Position numbers and translations under genes: made by a program. A stretch of 32,442 bases of DNA from the NCBI GenBank assembly GCA_903930145.1, contig CAIYXP010000416.1, forward strand, positions 1 through 32,442, given 5' to 3'. Shown piece after piece: positions 8,807 to 16,962 of this stretch. This stretch comes from an uncultured Methylococcaceae bacterium. Lineage in GTDB: Bacteria; Pseudomonadota; Gammaproteobacteria; Methylococcales; Methylococcaceae. Below the pieces are notes generated by a model that saw only the letters and a program-made list of their open reading frames with translations, was not told the origin of the DNA and searched no databases. The stretch's first letter is position 1. Each line of letters begins with the position of its first letter.

Positions 8807-11140
8807 ATGTTCGACAACAAAGCTAAGCAACAACTGGAAGGCTTGCTTTCCGACTTACGCAATTGGGGTGACTCGGTCGAAACACGGGCAGAGAGTTTCC
8901 ACCGTCTTCGCCGTTTATTGCAAGGCGATATAGAAACCGAGTTGAAACGGCTGTTTCCCCGCAAAAGCCAAGCCGAGAACTATATCCAACGCCACCGCCC
9001 CCTGTCCAAGCTTGCCTTGGATTTAGGGGACTTGCTAAATCAATCGCAAGCATTGGATGCTGAGCTTGACGAGTTGCTTATTCTCTTCACCCATGAGCGT
9101 GAATTATCCGCCATCGGCGAGGGCACTTGCCGGCAATGGCGGGAGGAGTTGCATAAACTGCCGGCAGCTTGCGAGCGGGAGACCGATGTGACTCGTGCCA
9201 AACAAGAGGCGGAGCAAATCGGCCAAGCCGTTAGACTCCACATTGAAGCCTTGCGGGCCTTCCAAGAAGCCGATGCCATCATCAGGCGACTCGGCAGCGA
9301 TGCTGACACCGCCGCCTTGGAAACGGAACTGCAAAGATCGCGACTGGCGATGGCAGCCGGCCGAGTCTCCTTGGAAGGGGCAAGGCAAATCAAAAAGTTA
9401 TGCGCCCCTTTGGAAGCACTGCTCAACCGCCCCGAACCGCAAGAATTGCAAAGCCTGTCTGGCTTGTTGACGGAAATTCGTGAATGGAACCGTAGTTTGG
9501 AGGCACCATCCGACCAAGAACGCAGCTTGGAGCAACGCCGCCGCCAACTGGGGACGGACTGGCGGCGGCGTGATGCCGATGCTTGGCAGGTTTTGCTGCA
9601 AGAGGCCGAAAACTTGCGCAAGCAACTCATCACCCAAGGCAGGGCATTGCGTGACAGCAAATTAGCCGAACTGGAGGAATTGCTGGACGACTTGGTCTAT
9701 GCCTTGGACACTCACCAAAAGGGGACGCAGGACATCCAAGACATCCGCCGTCGCTTGGCTACGCTCAAGCAAGGCGGCTGGGACAGCGTCCACCGCCACA
9801 AAGACTGGCTGGAAATATTCAAGGAGGCCGAAGCCGATTTCAGCGCCATCACCAACGATCAAGAACCCGCATTGGAAAAGCGCCTGCAAGAACATTGCAC
9901 CCATTTGAAAACCCAACTGCGCCGACTGAATGACATGCCTTTGGCAGATGAAATCAGACGGAACGCCGAATCGCTGGAACAAAAGACCCAGCCTCTTTGC
10001 CAACCGCACGAAGCTCACAATCTACTCATCGCGCTACGCCAAAGCCATAGAATAGACCGTCAAGTGGCCGAACTGCAACAGCAAGCCGCGAAAGACCGGG
10101 AAGAGCTAGCCTATAGCCAACAAAAACTACGCCTAGACAATGAGCATTTGCTACAGGAAGCCGCCAGGATTGGCTGCGCCGTCGAAGACCTGACACCCAG
10201 CATAGAGGCTTTGATTGAGGGGGTTTTAAACCGGACGCTGGATAAAGCCCGCCAAGAGGCAAAGTCGCTGGCAACCAAGCTCGACGATCATCGGGAAACC
10301 CTCATTCGGCATTGTCAAACTGAGCAAGACGCACGGTTGACGGAAATCAATCTCCATGTCGCTGCATTGTGCGCCGCCGGTTTTCCCGTCGAAGCACCCA
10401 ATCTACCCATCAAACCTATCGTCCTTGAGGAATTCGCGGGCAGATTGGACGCACTGGCGCAGGAATGCCTGAGGCTGCAACAGCTCCTCGCCAAAGCCAT
10501 GACTGAATTGGAACAGCGCAGGGACCGCCAACGGGTAGATTTGTCGGATTTAACGCATCAAAGGCTTCCTCCCGGCGAACAAGAAGAGGCCGAAGCCCTG
10601 CTCGCGCAGATGGAGACTGATGCGGCCATGGCAGCAAGCCCAATGCATGGCCCAATAGAACGCCTACGCGAGTTGGCGGACAGGGTCGAAATAGGCGCTG
10701 CCTTCCTTGAACGCCTGTCCGCCGAACAACAAGGCTGGCAACAGCAGCTTGTCACACTGAAAGAAAGGCTGCAAACCTTCAAGCAAGAACGCCTTCATGT
10801 CCATTGTTCAGACGAATGGCTCAATCATGTCGCCGATTTGACTTACGGCATTCCCGACCCGGTTGCGCAAGAGCATTTGCCGCAATTGCGAGAAGCCAAA
10901 ACGCTATTCGACCGCCTTGAGCAGCAAGCCCTTAGACTGACGGCGCAAATAGTCGATGTTCAATTGGCTGAATTGGAGCAACACAAACACAAGCATCCCA
11001 AGCCCCACGAAGTCGAAGCCTTGCTACTGGCCTTGCGTAAACTAGGCGACGACATGCCTGTCCCCGTCAATCTGCGCCTAAGGCTACACAATGCCGCTGC
11101 CGCATTGGGCAAGGAAAGGAGTCACCATGGCCGCGCCTGA
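8807..11140 (+). CDS. Long coiled-coil protein of the tubulin-like operon (777 aa)
   Basis: The protein is almost wholly alpha-helical. Heptad-like Leu/Glu/Lys/Gln/Arg runs extend from about residue 10 to 760, with no transmembrane segment, signal peptide, P-loop or metal motif. Composition and length resemble the stalks of SMC, dynamin-like or myosin-like proteins, but no head domain is present. It starts 61 bp after the pseudo-helicase gene with only a weak ribosome site. Its last 14 bases overlap the start of the GTPase gene, so the two are coupled. A role as a linker or scaffold between the membrane proteins and the GTPases is inferred only from structure and position. A basic-residue tail (KERSHHGRA) ends the protein. 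Confidence 0.82.
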   Translation: MFDNKAKQQLEGLLSDLRNWGDSVETRAESFHRLRRLLQGDIETELKRLFPRKSQAENYIQRHRPLSKLALDLGDLLNQSQALDAELDELLILFTHERELSAIGEGTCRQWREELHKLPAACERETDVTRAKQEAEQIGQAVRLHIEALRAFQEADAIIRRLGSDADTAALETELQRSRLAMAAGRVSLEGARQIKKLCAPLEALLNRPEPQELQSLSGLLTEIREWNRSLEAPSDQERSLEQRRRQLGTDWRRRDADAWQVLLQEAENLRKQLITQGRALRDSKLAELEELLDDLVYALDTHQKGTQDIQDIRRRLATLKQGGWDSVHRHKDWLEIFKEAEADFSAITNDQEPALEKRLQEHCTHLKTQLRRLNDMPLADEIRRNAESLEQKTQPLCQPHEAHNLLIALRQSHRIDRQVAELQQQAAKDREELAYSQQKLRLDNEHLLQEAARIGCAVEDLTPSIEALIEGVLNRTLDKARQEAKSLATKLDDHRETLIRHCQTEQDARLTEINLHVAALCAAGFPVEAPNLPIKPIVLEEFAGRLDALAQECLRLQQLLAKAMTELEQRRDRQRVDLSDLTHQRLPPGEQEEAEALLAQMETDAAMAASPMHGPIERLRELADRVEIGAAFLERLSAEQQGWQQQLVTLKERLQTFKQERLHVHCSDEWLNHVADLTYGIPDPVAQEHLPQLREAKTLFDRLEQQALRLTAQIVDVQLAELEQHKHKHPKPHEVEALLLALRKLGDDMPVPVNLRLRLHNAAAALGKERSHHGRA

Positions 11141-11933
11141 GTCCGAAGATTCTGTCATACCCTTGGCCATTTGGGGTCCCTCAGCCTCGGGAAAAACCGT
11201 ATTAATGGCGCAACTGCATTTGGAAACCCATGACGGGCAAGGCGATTGGGATGTCTACCCCACCCATGCCGATTCTTTGAAATTCATTGATCAAATGCAG
11301 GAATACCACCTCAACAACGAATTCCCGCCCGCTACTTCGGTTGGTTTGACGGAACAAATCGCCTATGAGTTTTGCAACCGTGAAACCGGGGCCAAGGCTC
11401 TGCTGACCTTGGAGGACCGGGGGGGAAAAGATTTCGAACACGAAACCCTGCATAACGATGCCAGAAACCGCATCAATACCGCCTTGGGACTCGTGTTGAT
11501 GATAGACCCCACCCGCGACAAGCGCCATATTCAATCGCAACTGTCGCATCTTTTAAGGCTGATGCACACGGACAGACGGGCCAGCCAACCACAAGCCGCC
11601 AATCCGAAAGACCAAAGACCCATCGCCGTGTGTATCTCCAAGGCCGACTGCTTGATCGACTCCCCGGCTGACTACCGCCGTGCTTGCCAAGCACCGGATG
11701 CCTTTGTCCGGGAAAACGATCATTGGGATATAACGCCTTTATTAGAAAGGTTCTGTGCCAATTACCATTTCTTCCCGGTCTCATCCGTGGGTGTGGGACT
11801 CCACCACGGCGTGATTGAAGCCAATACCTTTTACGATGAAAGCTTCAATCTGCGCATCAAAACCAAAGGCAAGCCGTTTAACCTGATGATACCCTTTGCA
11901 TGGTTGATTGGACAGTTGGCGACAAACTCATGA
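11127..11933 (+). CDS. Small G-domain (Ras-like P-loop) protein, 268 aa
   Basis: The full set of GTPase motifs can be read. G1/Walker A is GPSASGKT (17-24), G3 is DRGG (97-100), a G4 variant SKAD (171-174) stands where NKxD is usual, and a G5-like SSVG lies at 219-222. The hydrophobic strands before each motif are present (IPLAIW, ALLTLE, PIAVCI). There is no transmembrane segment; residues 250-265 are hydrophobic but form part of the fold's last helix. The start at 11127 is supported by GGAAAGGAG just upstream, while an earlier in-frame ATG lies inside the coiled-coil gene. It overlaps that gene by 14 bp and the next gene by ATGA. Likely a molecular switch for the cluster, similar in context to the distinct GTPase linked to FtsZ-like genes and to GTPases of NTP-dependent conflict systems. 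GTP specificity is inferred. Confidence 0.83.
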   Translation: MAAPESEDSVIPLAIWGPSASGKTVLMAQLHLETHDGQGDWDVYPTHADSLKFIDQMQEYHLNNEFPPATSVGLTEQIAYEFCNRETGAKALLTLEDRGGKDFEHETLHNDARNRINTALGLVLMIDPTRDKRHIQSQLSHLLRLMHTDRRASQPQAANPKDQRPIAVCISKADCLIDSPADYRRACQAPDAFVRENDHWDITPLLERFCANYHFFPVSSVGVGLHHGVIEANTFYDESFNLRIKTKGKPFNLMIPFAWLIGQLATNS

Positions 11934-13423
11934 AAAAAGACCCTACTTGGCCCGCTTTAAAGCCTAGGCAAGAACCCATGCCATCCATGGTTTTTCATCG
12001 TGCAATATGGGGCAAGGTGCATGGTGCCAATTCTGATTTTCGTTGGATCGCCCGCAGCGAGGCTTGCAAAGCCGATGATGGGCTGGCGCGCGATCTATTG
12101 CTAGGCAGCGAAGACACCCCGCCAGCCGGAAAGCTCTATTTTTGGCGATCATTCAGCCATGGCGGGAAACTGACCGCGTATGTCGCCGGTACGGCTTACC
12201 TTAGCCGGGCGGTGGATGCGACGGGGCGGAAGGACTTTCTGGAAAAGCAATTGCTGGAATTGGATGCGGAATACCCGGCGGCAGCGGCGGCTTTGCTCGG
12301 TCTGCCCGAAACCGCCGCATGGACGGACGACATCTGGTGGGTTCAATCGCAGCCACTGGATTGGTCGCGCCACGAAACTGTGCTAACCATCAACGGACAG
12401 AGGAGCTTGGACCCAAGCCAATTGGCACAAGCCATACAAAACGGCTTGGACGCATTGAAGGCCATATCCACTGAGGAGTTGGAGGAATTCTATGCCCGCC
12501 TATTAGCCGGTGAACGGCCCGCCTGCCTGCGCCAGCGCTCCCCCCTGTCCGCTGAGGCTTTGGCCGCTTTACTGCTGCCTTTGGACCGCGCCCTTGCCGA
12601 CACCTTGTCAATGGCCGGCTGGATTCCCTCCCAGCGTTACGAACTGGAAGAACTGGGCAAACGCTGGGATATTATCGTCTTGCCCGAATCGGCAAGGCTG
12701 CCGGCCTTATCCATCCCGGCACTGGAAAAAATGGAACAAGCCAAACTATTTGTACAGGCTTTGCAAGAGCAAAACCCTAGGCTTTTAGCAGGGGAAACAT
12801 CCCCTGAATCTGCCAATGAGTCTTTCAGCGACTTTGAACCCATTGAAGCACAGCCAGTACAGGATGAAGCTTCCAACAACGAGCCTGTCCTCGGACAGGA
12901 AACTGCCCACTTGCCGGATAATTATCACTTGCGAGATCCAAATTGGCCCATACTGCCCGATGCCAGGCTTGCCATTACCCCGCCCACCAAGGATGCCAGC
13001 GAAAGGATGCGTTTATTCCACCATTTTGCCTCTGCGGTGGATCAACGTGTGCTTAAAGCCAGCGTATTGAAAGATTTGCAACCCCCTCTCACAGAATTGC
13101 CTGAGGCCGAAGCCTTGCAATTATGCTCTTGGGTAACGCAGGTGGAAAAAACGCAAAAACCCCATTATGCCGATCAACAGCAATGGCATTTGAAATTGGA
13201 CTTGCTCAAAGCCATCGCCTGGATTTTAGCCCCATCGATATGTGTTGAAAAAGGGTTTTCTGTACCCATCGACGACCGTCTTTTTTATTATGCTCCGGCC
13301 TTGATTACCCGTTCAAAAGAATTCGAAGAACGTTGGAATTCAGCCAAGGAAAAATCGCCTGATGAGCTTGCAAAAACCATCCGAGACTGTCTATCGAATA
13401 CTGAAACCGGATATAAAATTTAG
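11930..13423 (+). CDS. GTPase-coupled partner protein, possibly GAP1-like (497 aa)
   Basis: This soluble protein starts with the ATGA that ends the GTPase gene, so its synthesis depends on that gene. An earlier in-frame ATG at 11900 would lie inside the GTPase. Residues 20-120 contain a distinctive pattern: an FHRAIWGKVHGANSDFRWIA block followed by LLLGSED and an aromatic YFWRSF stretch. Its shape (Ala-x-x-Gly-x-x-His-Gly, then Arg-x-Ile-Ala-x-Ser) recalls the N-terminal domain of GTPase-associated protein 1 (GAP1) in NTP-dependent conflict systems. A linker rich in Glu, Ser and Pro (about 285-325) joins a second, mostly helical domain (about 330-490). No catalytic motif is recognised. The GAP1 link is a by-eye resemblance and is uncertain; a close functional tie to the GTPase is likely. 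Confidence 0.75.
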   Translation: MKKDPTWPALKPRQEPMPSMVFHRAIWGKVHGANSDFRWIARSEACKADDGLARDLLLGSEDTPPAGKLYFWRSFSHGGKLTAYVAGTAYLSRAVDATGRKDFLEKQLLELDAEYPAAAAALLGLPETAAWTDDIWWVQSQPLDWSRHETVLTINGQRSLDPSQLAQAIQNGLDALKAISTEELEEFYARLLAGERPACLRQRSPLSAEALAALLLPLDRALADTLSMAGWIPSQRYELEELGKRWDIIVLPESARLPALSIPALEKMEQAKLFVQALQEQNPRLLAGETSPESANESFSDFEPIEAQPVQDEASNNEPVLGQETAHLPDNYHLRDPNWPILPDARLAITPPTKDASERMRLFHHFASAVDQRVLKASVLKDLQPPLTELPEAEALQLCSWVTQVEKTQKPHYADQQQWHLKLDLLKAIAWILAPSICVEKGFSVPIDDRLFYYAPALITRSKEFEERWNSAKEKSPDELAKTIRDCLSNTETGYKI

Positions 13424-13495
13424 GCTGGATGAAACGTCGGCGGACATGATGGCTGGAAATCGCCCTAGTCATTCCCCATAGCTCAGCATTGGAGC

Positions 13496-13525
13496 GTCAA
13501 AGCTTGCTTTGACAGGCGAAGCAAG
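13496..13525. terminator. Possible bidirectional terminator between convergent genes
   Basis: Bases 13496-13513 form a perfect palindrome (GTCAAAGC/GCTTTGAC around TT). An alternative seven-bp stem, CTTGCTT/AAGCAAG, spans 13503-13525. The site lies between the end of the operon (13423) and the end of the minus-strand membrane protein gene (13527). There is no clear U-tract, so this is tentative. Confidence 0.35.
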
Positions 13526-13526
13526 G

Positions 13527-15068
13527 TCAAGGCAAGTCATTTTCCTTGGCGGATTTGAATCTGGCACACGTGCCCAACAAACCGATCACGAAGAAAGCCG
13601 TGCCGACTAGGGTGAAACGCAGATTCGGTTCCTCAATGGTAAAGTTGTCAGTCGCGTAAAGCATGATGACGATAGCCACCATTCCCCATCCTAAAAAGCG
13701 CAGCGTAATCGATGTCACAAGATCGCCTAAGGTTTCCGAGTCGCTTGTCGGCGTGTCCATTTGATAAGCCACAAAGCCGCTTATCAATGCGGGGAGTATG
13801 CCCCAGCGCATGTGCTGCATGAAGCTTTCCAGAAAATTAAAATGCTCCCTTCGATAAAAGGTCAATTCGAGAACAAGCGCAGACACCGAGGTGCTGACAA
13901 TAAAGCCCATGATCATCATTGCCATATAAAAGCCATAGTATCGGTCCGCTTGCTCCCTTTGCCGTCTGAAGGAAAGCGTCCGGGAAACAAAGACCATCCC
14001 TATCGGAAGGACATACATGAGAATGGCATAGGCGATCCACCGGAGCGTTGTATAGCTGAAATGCTTCAGCGGTTTATCGGGAAAGAGGAAGTTATTATGC
14101 AAAACGACCGAAATCTCCCGGCCCAGCATCACGCCGATGGCGGTGACTGCGGTAAATAGCAACACATATTTATAGGTATGCTTCAGCCGGGCCTCGTGGA
14201 TGTTTCCGCCAAGCTGCTTCACCGTTGCCCAAATATCGGTTTCACTGGTGCTACCGAACACGATGAGGCAGGCCAGCAAACGGCACAGCAAAGCGGTGAG
14301 CTGGTCCAGTTCCTTGAGCAAATTCACCGTCTTGGTATAGTGCGGTTCAGCCTCTTTCCAAACGGCAATCTTCTCTGACATGGCGTTGTAAGAGATGCAG
14401 ATTGCCCCCCATTTCAAAGAAGGTTCGTGAAAAAACCGGCTATATGATGACTGGTCGGCATAATTTTGGATTCGATCGAACAGAAGGCAATTATGAGCCC
14501 ATTTATACTCGACCGTGGCGCTTGATTTTTCGTAATCGCCCTCATCAATGCTCGACACCAGCAAACGATCGGCAATTCTTTCCTTCAATCGGTCGTCAGC
14601 GGCTGACAGCCGCGAAGCTATCAGTGCGTTATAAACCACCACCGCTTTGGTCGGAATGGCAAAAGCGTCGTGAACACTGTCCCTCAAAATAAGCAGTGGA
14701 TTGAACTTGTTTTCCCAAGCGATCAAGAAAAGAAACAATCCGGCGGAAATCAGCGGTATGAGCGTATCTCCATCCAAACCGTTGAGAAGCTCCAGCACCT
14801 CCCCGGAGCTTGCACTCTGTTCGATCAGGCTCACCAAGGGCTCCACGGGCAACCAGTTCTCTGTCAGCAACCAATAAAGCAAAGCCATAAATAAGCAATA
14901 AGAGACGATACCTATCCAGTAAGTGTTCTTTCCAACAAAATATTGAGGCAGCGTCGGTTCATCGCCCAACTGGATGCGGCGTTTTTGGAAGGACCGATAG
15001 GCAAGGAATAACGCGGCACAGATTCCAATAAGCTGCACTGCAAAATGAATTGTCGGCTCGACGATCAT
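13527..15068 (-). CDS. Polytopic membrane protein, unknown (513 aa)
   Basis: About ten transmembrane segments are visible: 8-26, 50-68, 103-118, 258-273, 299-317, 343-362, 379-401, 421-436, 455-472 and 484-501. A soluble insert of about 135 residues (120-255) lies after the third. The loop between segments 6 and 7 holds a basic RRQREQADRYYGF stretch. No transporter or enzyme signature is recognised. The ATG at 15068 is preceded by GGGAGAAA at a suitable distance, which supports the start. It converges on the tubulin-like operon and starts about 160 bp from the iteron array of the replication origin. It could be an accessory membrane component of the operon or an unrelated plasmid gene; nothing in the sequence decides this. 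Confidence 0.75.
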   Translation of the reverse strand: MIVEPTIHFAVQLIGICAALFLAYRSFQKRRIQLGDEPTLPQYFVGKNTYWIGIVSYCLFMALLYWLLTENWLPVEPLVSLIEQSASSGEVLELLNGLDGDTLIPLISAGLFLFLIAWENKFNPLLILRDSVHDAFAIPTKAVVVYNALIASRLSAADDRLKERIADRLLVSSIDEGDYEKSSATVEYKWAHNCLLFDRIQNYADQSSYSRFFHEPSLKWGAICISYNAMSEKIAVWKEAEPHYTKTVNLLKELDQLTALLCRLLACLIVFGSTSETDIWATVKQLGGNIHEARLKHTYKYVLLFTAVTAIGVMLGREISVVLHNNFLFPDKPLKHFSYTTLRWIAYAILMYVLPIGMVFVSRTLSFRRQREQADRYYGFYMAMMIMGFIVSTSVSALVLELTFYRREHFNFLESFMQHMRWGILPALISGFVAYQMDTPTSDSETLGDLVTSITLRFLGWGMVAIVIMLYATDNFTIEEPNLRFTLVGTAFFVIGLLGTCARFKSAKENDLP

Positions 15069-15260
15069 CGAACATTTTCTCCCTCGGACTGGTTACAATC
15101 TTTGATGTGGTTCAAAAACATCTGATTTTGGATGACATTTATGATCTGTGTCAATATTATTCCATTATGGAGCTTCGAGCCTTCGCCTTTTCCCGTGAAT
15201 TTCGCGCAGACATTGGACGGTAGGCGAACGAGGTTTGACTTCCAGGCAAGCTGGCAAAGC

Positions 15261-15379
15261 GGTAGGTTTAACTTCCGGGTAAGCGGCCAAAGCGGTAGGT
15301 TTAACTTCCGGGTAAGCGACCAAAGCGGTAGGTTTAACTTCCGGGTAAGCGGCCAAAGCGGTAGGTTTAACTTCCGGGT
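15261..15379 (+). repeat. Four iterons at an exact 33-bp period
   Basis: The 20-mer GGTAGGTTTAACTTCCGGGT occurs identically at 15261, 15294, 15327 and 15360. The copies are separated by 13-bp spacers of the form AAGCGGCCAAAGC (one base differs in the middle spacer). Thirty-three bp is close to three helical turns, so bound RepA molecules would line up on one face. A degenerate copy (AGGTTTGACTTCC) precedes them at 15231-15243. Confidence 0.93.
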
Positions 15380-15382
15380 CGC

Positions 15383-15602
15383 GGTAGGTTTAGCTTCCGG
15401 CATGAATTTTATCCACAGATTGATCGTTTCAGGATGGCAACAGACGGTAGGTTTAGCTTCCGGGTCGGCATAAACTAAGGAGGTTTAACTTCCACGTCAA
15501 CAGAAAAGCGGTAGGTTTAGGTTCCATGTGTGGTAGGTTTAGCTTCCGGGTCGCTTATTTTAGAGGTGTTTTTCTTTGCGGCCAGTAGGTTTAAGTTCCG
15601 GG
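15383..15602 (+). repeat. Six further, less regular iterons
   Basis: Variant copies lie at 15383-15401, 15446-15465, 15479-15496 (degenerate), 15510-15529, 15532-15551 and 15584-15602. Most carry GGTAGGTTTAGCTTCCGG, with G replacing A at one position. Spacing is irregular, unlike the first four. They lie between the phased block and the AT-rich tract, with the DnaA box among them. Confidence 0.88.
15409..15417 (+). promoter_or_regulatory. DnaA box
   Basis: TTATCCACA is an exact match to the consensus DnaA-binding 9-mer. It lies inside the iteron region, as expected where host DnaA helps the plasmid initiator to open the origin. Confidence 0.8.
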
Positions 15603-15715
15603 AACGCTTTAAATTAACCCGTAAATATATGATTTTAATTTTAATTTTTTTATTTTCCAAGCTTCTATTCTTTTATTCTTTTATTTATCCTTCTTTTATC
15701 CTTCAGGGAACCAGT
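15603..15715. other. AT-rich unwinding region of the origin
   Basis: Bases from about 15607 to 15702 are strongly AT-rich, with long A/T runs and repeated TTTTATT/TTCTTTTAT-like motifs. This is the only such tract next to the iterons, and it is the likely DNA unwinding element. No gene is seen in it. Confidence 0.65.
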
Positions 15716-15744
15716 GGGCAAGCCCGTGCTGCTTTCCACACCTG

Positions 15745-15774
15745 TTGATAAATCATACGCACACCCTCTAAGAT
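15745..15774 (+). promoter_or_regulatory. Probable repA promoter
   Basis: TTGATA (15745-15750) and TAAGAT (15769-15774) are separated by 18 bp. Transcription would begin near 15781, which leaves room for a ribosome site before the ATG at 15804 but hardly any before the GTG at 15789. It lies just outside the iteron block, so RepA binding could influence it. Confidence 0.45.
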
Positions 15775-15803
15775 ACGACAAAGATTAAGTGACGGAAAAT
15801 CTC

Positions 15804-16880
15804 ATGAAAGAACAGGCAAACAGCATAACCCCCCTTGCCCCAACGGCATTCAAAAACAAACAACTTGACCTTTTTGGCGCATTCCTCTGCAACGGACCAA
15901 TTGAAAAGGATAGGCTTTCCAATGCACTCGACCTTTGGGACAGCATTCCCCGCTATTCGGTTTCGCGACGGGCCATGGAAAAAACCCGGGAGAATGGGAT
16001 ACTTCCACTGCTGAAGATCGATTTTTATTATAAGGGAATGGCTTTCAAAGCGGTGATTCGGCCTGCCCGCATTGAAGAAAAAGACGGCACGACAAAAGAC
16101 TATTACCCAAGCGCAAACGAAGAACTGATTGAAGATGCCTTGCGGAAAATAGCCGCTGATCAGAAAAGTGGGTTTTTCGACAAAAAGAACTATCACAGCG
16201 GTGTTGTGTTTACACTTTACATGCTCCGCGAAGAGTTAAAGCGCCGAGGACATACCCGGTCTTATCACGAAATCATCCTAAGCCTAGATATTCTTTCACT
16301 AAGCATCATTGATATCCGCACAGCAGACGACAAAGAAATCAAAGACATTAGCCGCAGCAACTATTTCCCTAGTATTTCAGCAGTTTCAAGGGCCAAACTA
16401 GCCGAAGATCCTAATTCAAAATGGTTGGTTCAATTTCACCCTCTGGTCACCCAGGCAATCGACGAACTGACCTATCGACAGTTCAACTATGCCCAGATGA
16501 TGGGTTATAGGAGCCAACTGGCACGTTGGCTACACAAGCAATTGTCCATGAAGTTTACCTTCGCCAGCATTGCAACCTCGTTTGAGATTCGCTACAGCAC
16601 CGTCCGGCGTGACAGCGGCCTTCTGGAAGGGTATGGTTTGGAACGCAAGGCAATCGCTGCCCTTGACGCTGCTTTCAACGAACTAAAGGGCCATGTATTG
16701 ATGAGCGTCGGAAAGAAAGAAGTGCTTGGGGTTCGCGGAAAACTTCTGGAAGTGGTTTACACGCTCAGCCCTTCAATAGAATTTGTCGGACAGATGAAGA
16801 CTGCCAACAAACGCAAATTGCTTGCCAAAGAACAAGTCATAGAAACGAATACGGGAAAAGATGACATAATCTTACGGTAG
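15804..16880 (+). CDS. repA: Plasmid replication initiator protein (RPA family), 358 aa
   Basis: The protein belongs to the RPA/RepA initiator family found on IncW-like and related broad-range plasmids. Family blocks are clear near the N-terminus: LDLFGAFL, LWDSIPRYSVSRRAMEKTRE, DYYPSANEELIEDALRKIA and SGVVFTLYMLREELKRRGHT. It binds the iterons and starts replication at the adjacent origin. The C-terminal half contains a probable second winged-helix domain (QLARWLHKQLSMKFTF onward) and ends in a Lys-rich tail. The ATG at 15804 is chosen because GGAAA precedes it and the predicted transcript would barely reach the alternative GTG at 15789. The TAG stop lies inside a further iteron. The gene appears intact. 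Confidence 0.92.
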   Translation: MKEQANSITPLAPTAFKNKQLDLFGAFLCNGPIEKDRLSNALDLWDSIPRYSVSRRAMEKTRENGILPLLKIDFYYKGMAFKAVIRPARIEEKDGTTKDYYPSANEELIEDALRKIAADQKSGFFDKKNYHSGVVFTLYMLREELKRRGHTRSYHEIILSLDILSLSIIDIRTADDKEIKDISRSNYFPSISAVSRAKLAEDPNSKWLVQFHPLVTQAIDELTYRQFNYAQMMGYRSQLARWLHKQLSMKFTFASIATSFEIRYSTVRRDSGLLEGYGLERKAIAALDAAFNELKGHVLMSVGKKEVLGVRGKLLEVVYTLSPSIEFVGQMKTANKRKLLAKEQVIETNTGKDDIILR

Positions 16881-16895
16881 GTTTAACTTCCGGGT
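16876..16895 (+). repeat. Isolated iteron covering the repA stop codon
   Basis: GGTAGGTTTAACTTCCGGGT is identical to the phased iterons. The TAG at 16878-16880 inside it ends repA. It lies about 1.3 kb from the main array, and RepA bound here could pair with the origin or affect the 3' end of the repA transcript. Confidence 0.85.
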
Positions 16896-16962
16896 CGCGG
16901 TCATTGTTCTCTTCCGAAAAATTCCACTTGCAGTCGCTTTTCCATATTATTCAAATGGCCTT

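Larger units (their letters stand above)
15231..15780. other. oriV: Iteron-type plasmid replication origin
   Basis: This gene-free stretch holds every usual part of an iteron origin: about eleven iterons, one consensus DnaA box, an AT-rich unwinding tract, and a promoter that faces the initiator gene starting at 15804. The layout matches theta-replicating plasmids whose Rep protein binds repeats next to an AT-rich region. The open frames that run through the repeats on both strands are shadows. Confidence 0.85.

Noticed and set aside
15065-15473. Open frames on both strands through the iterons, with KLNLPLWPLTR-type repeats
   Set aside because: They are artefacts of translating the 33-bp repeat, whose period is a multiple of three. 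There is no ribosome site or family match.
15231-15602. Repeat array as a CRISPR
   Set aside because: Repeats are 20 bp with short conserved spacers of 13 bp, no cas genes are nearby, and the array lies beside a DnaA box and a plasmid initiator gene. It is an iteron array.
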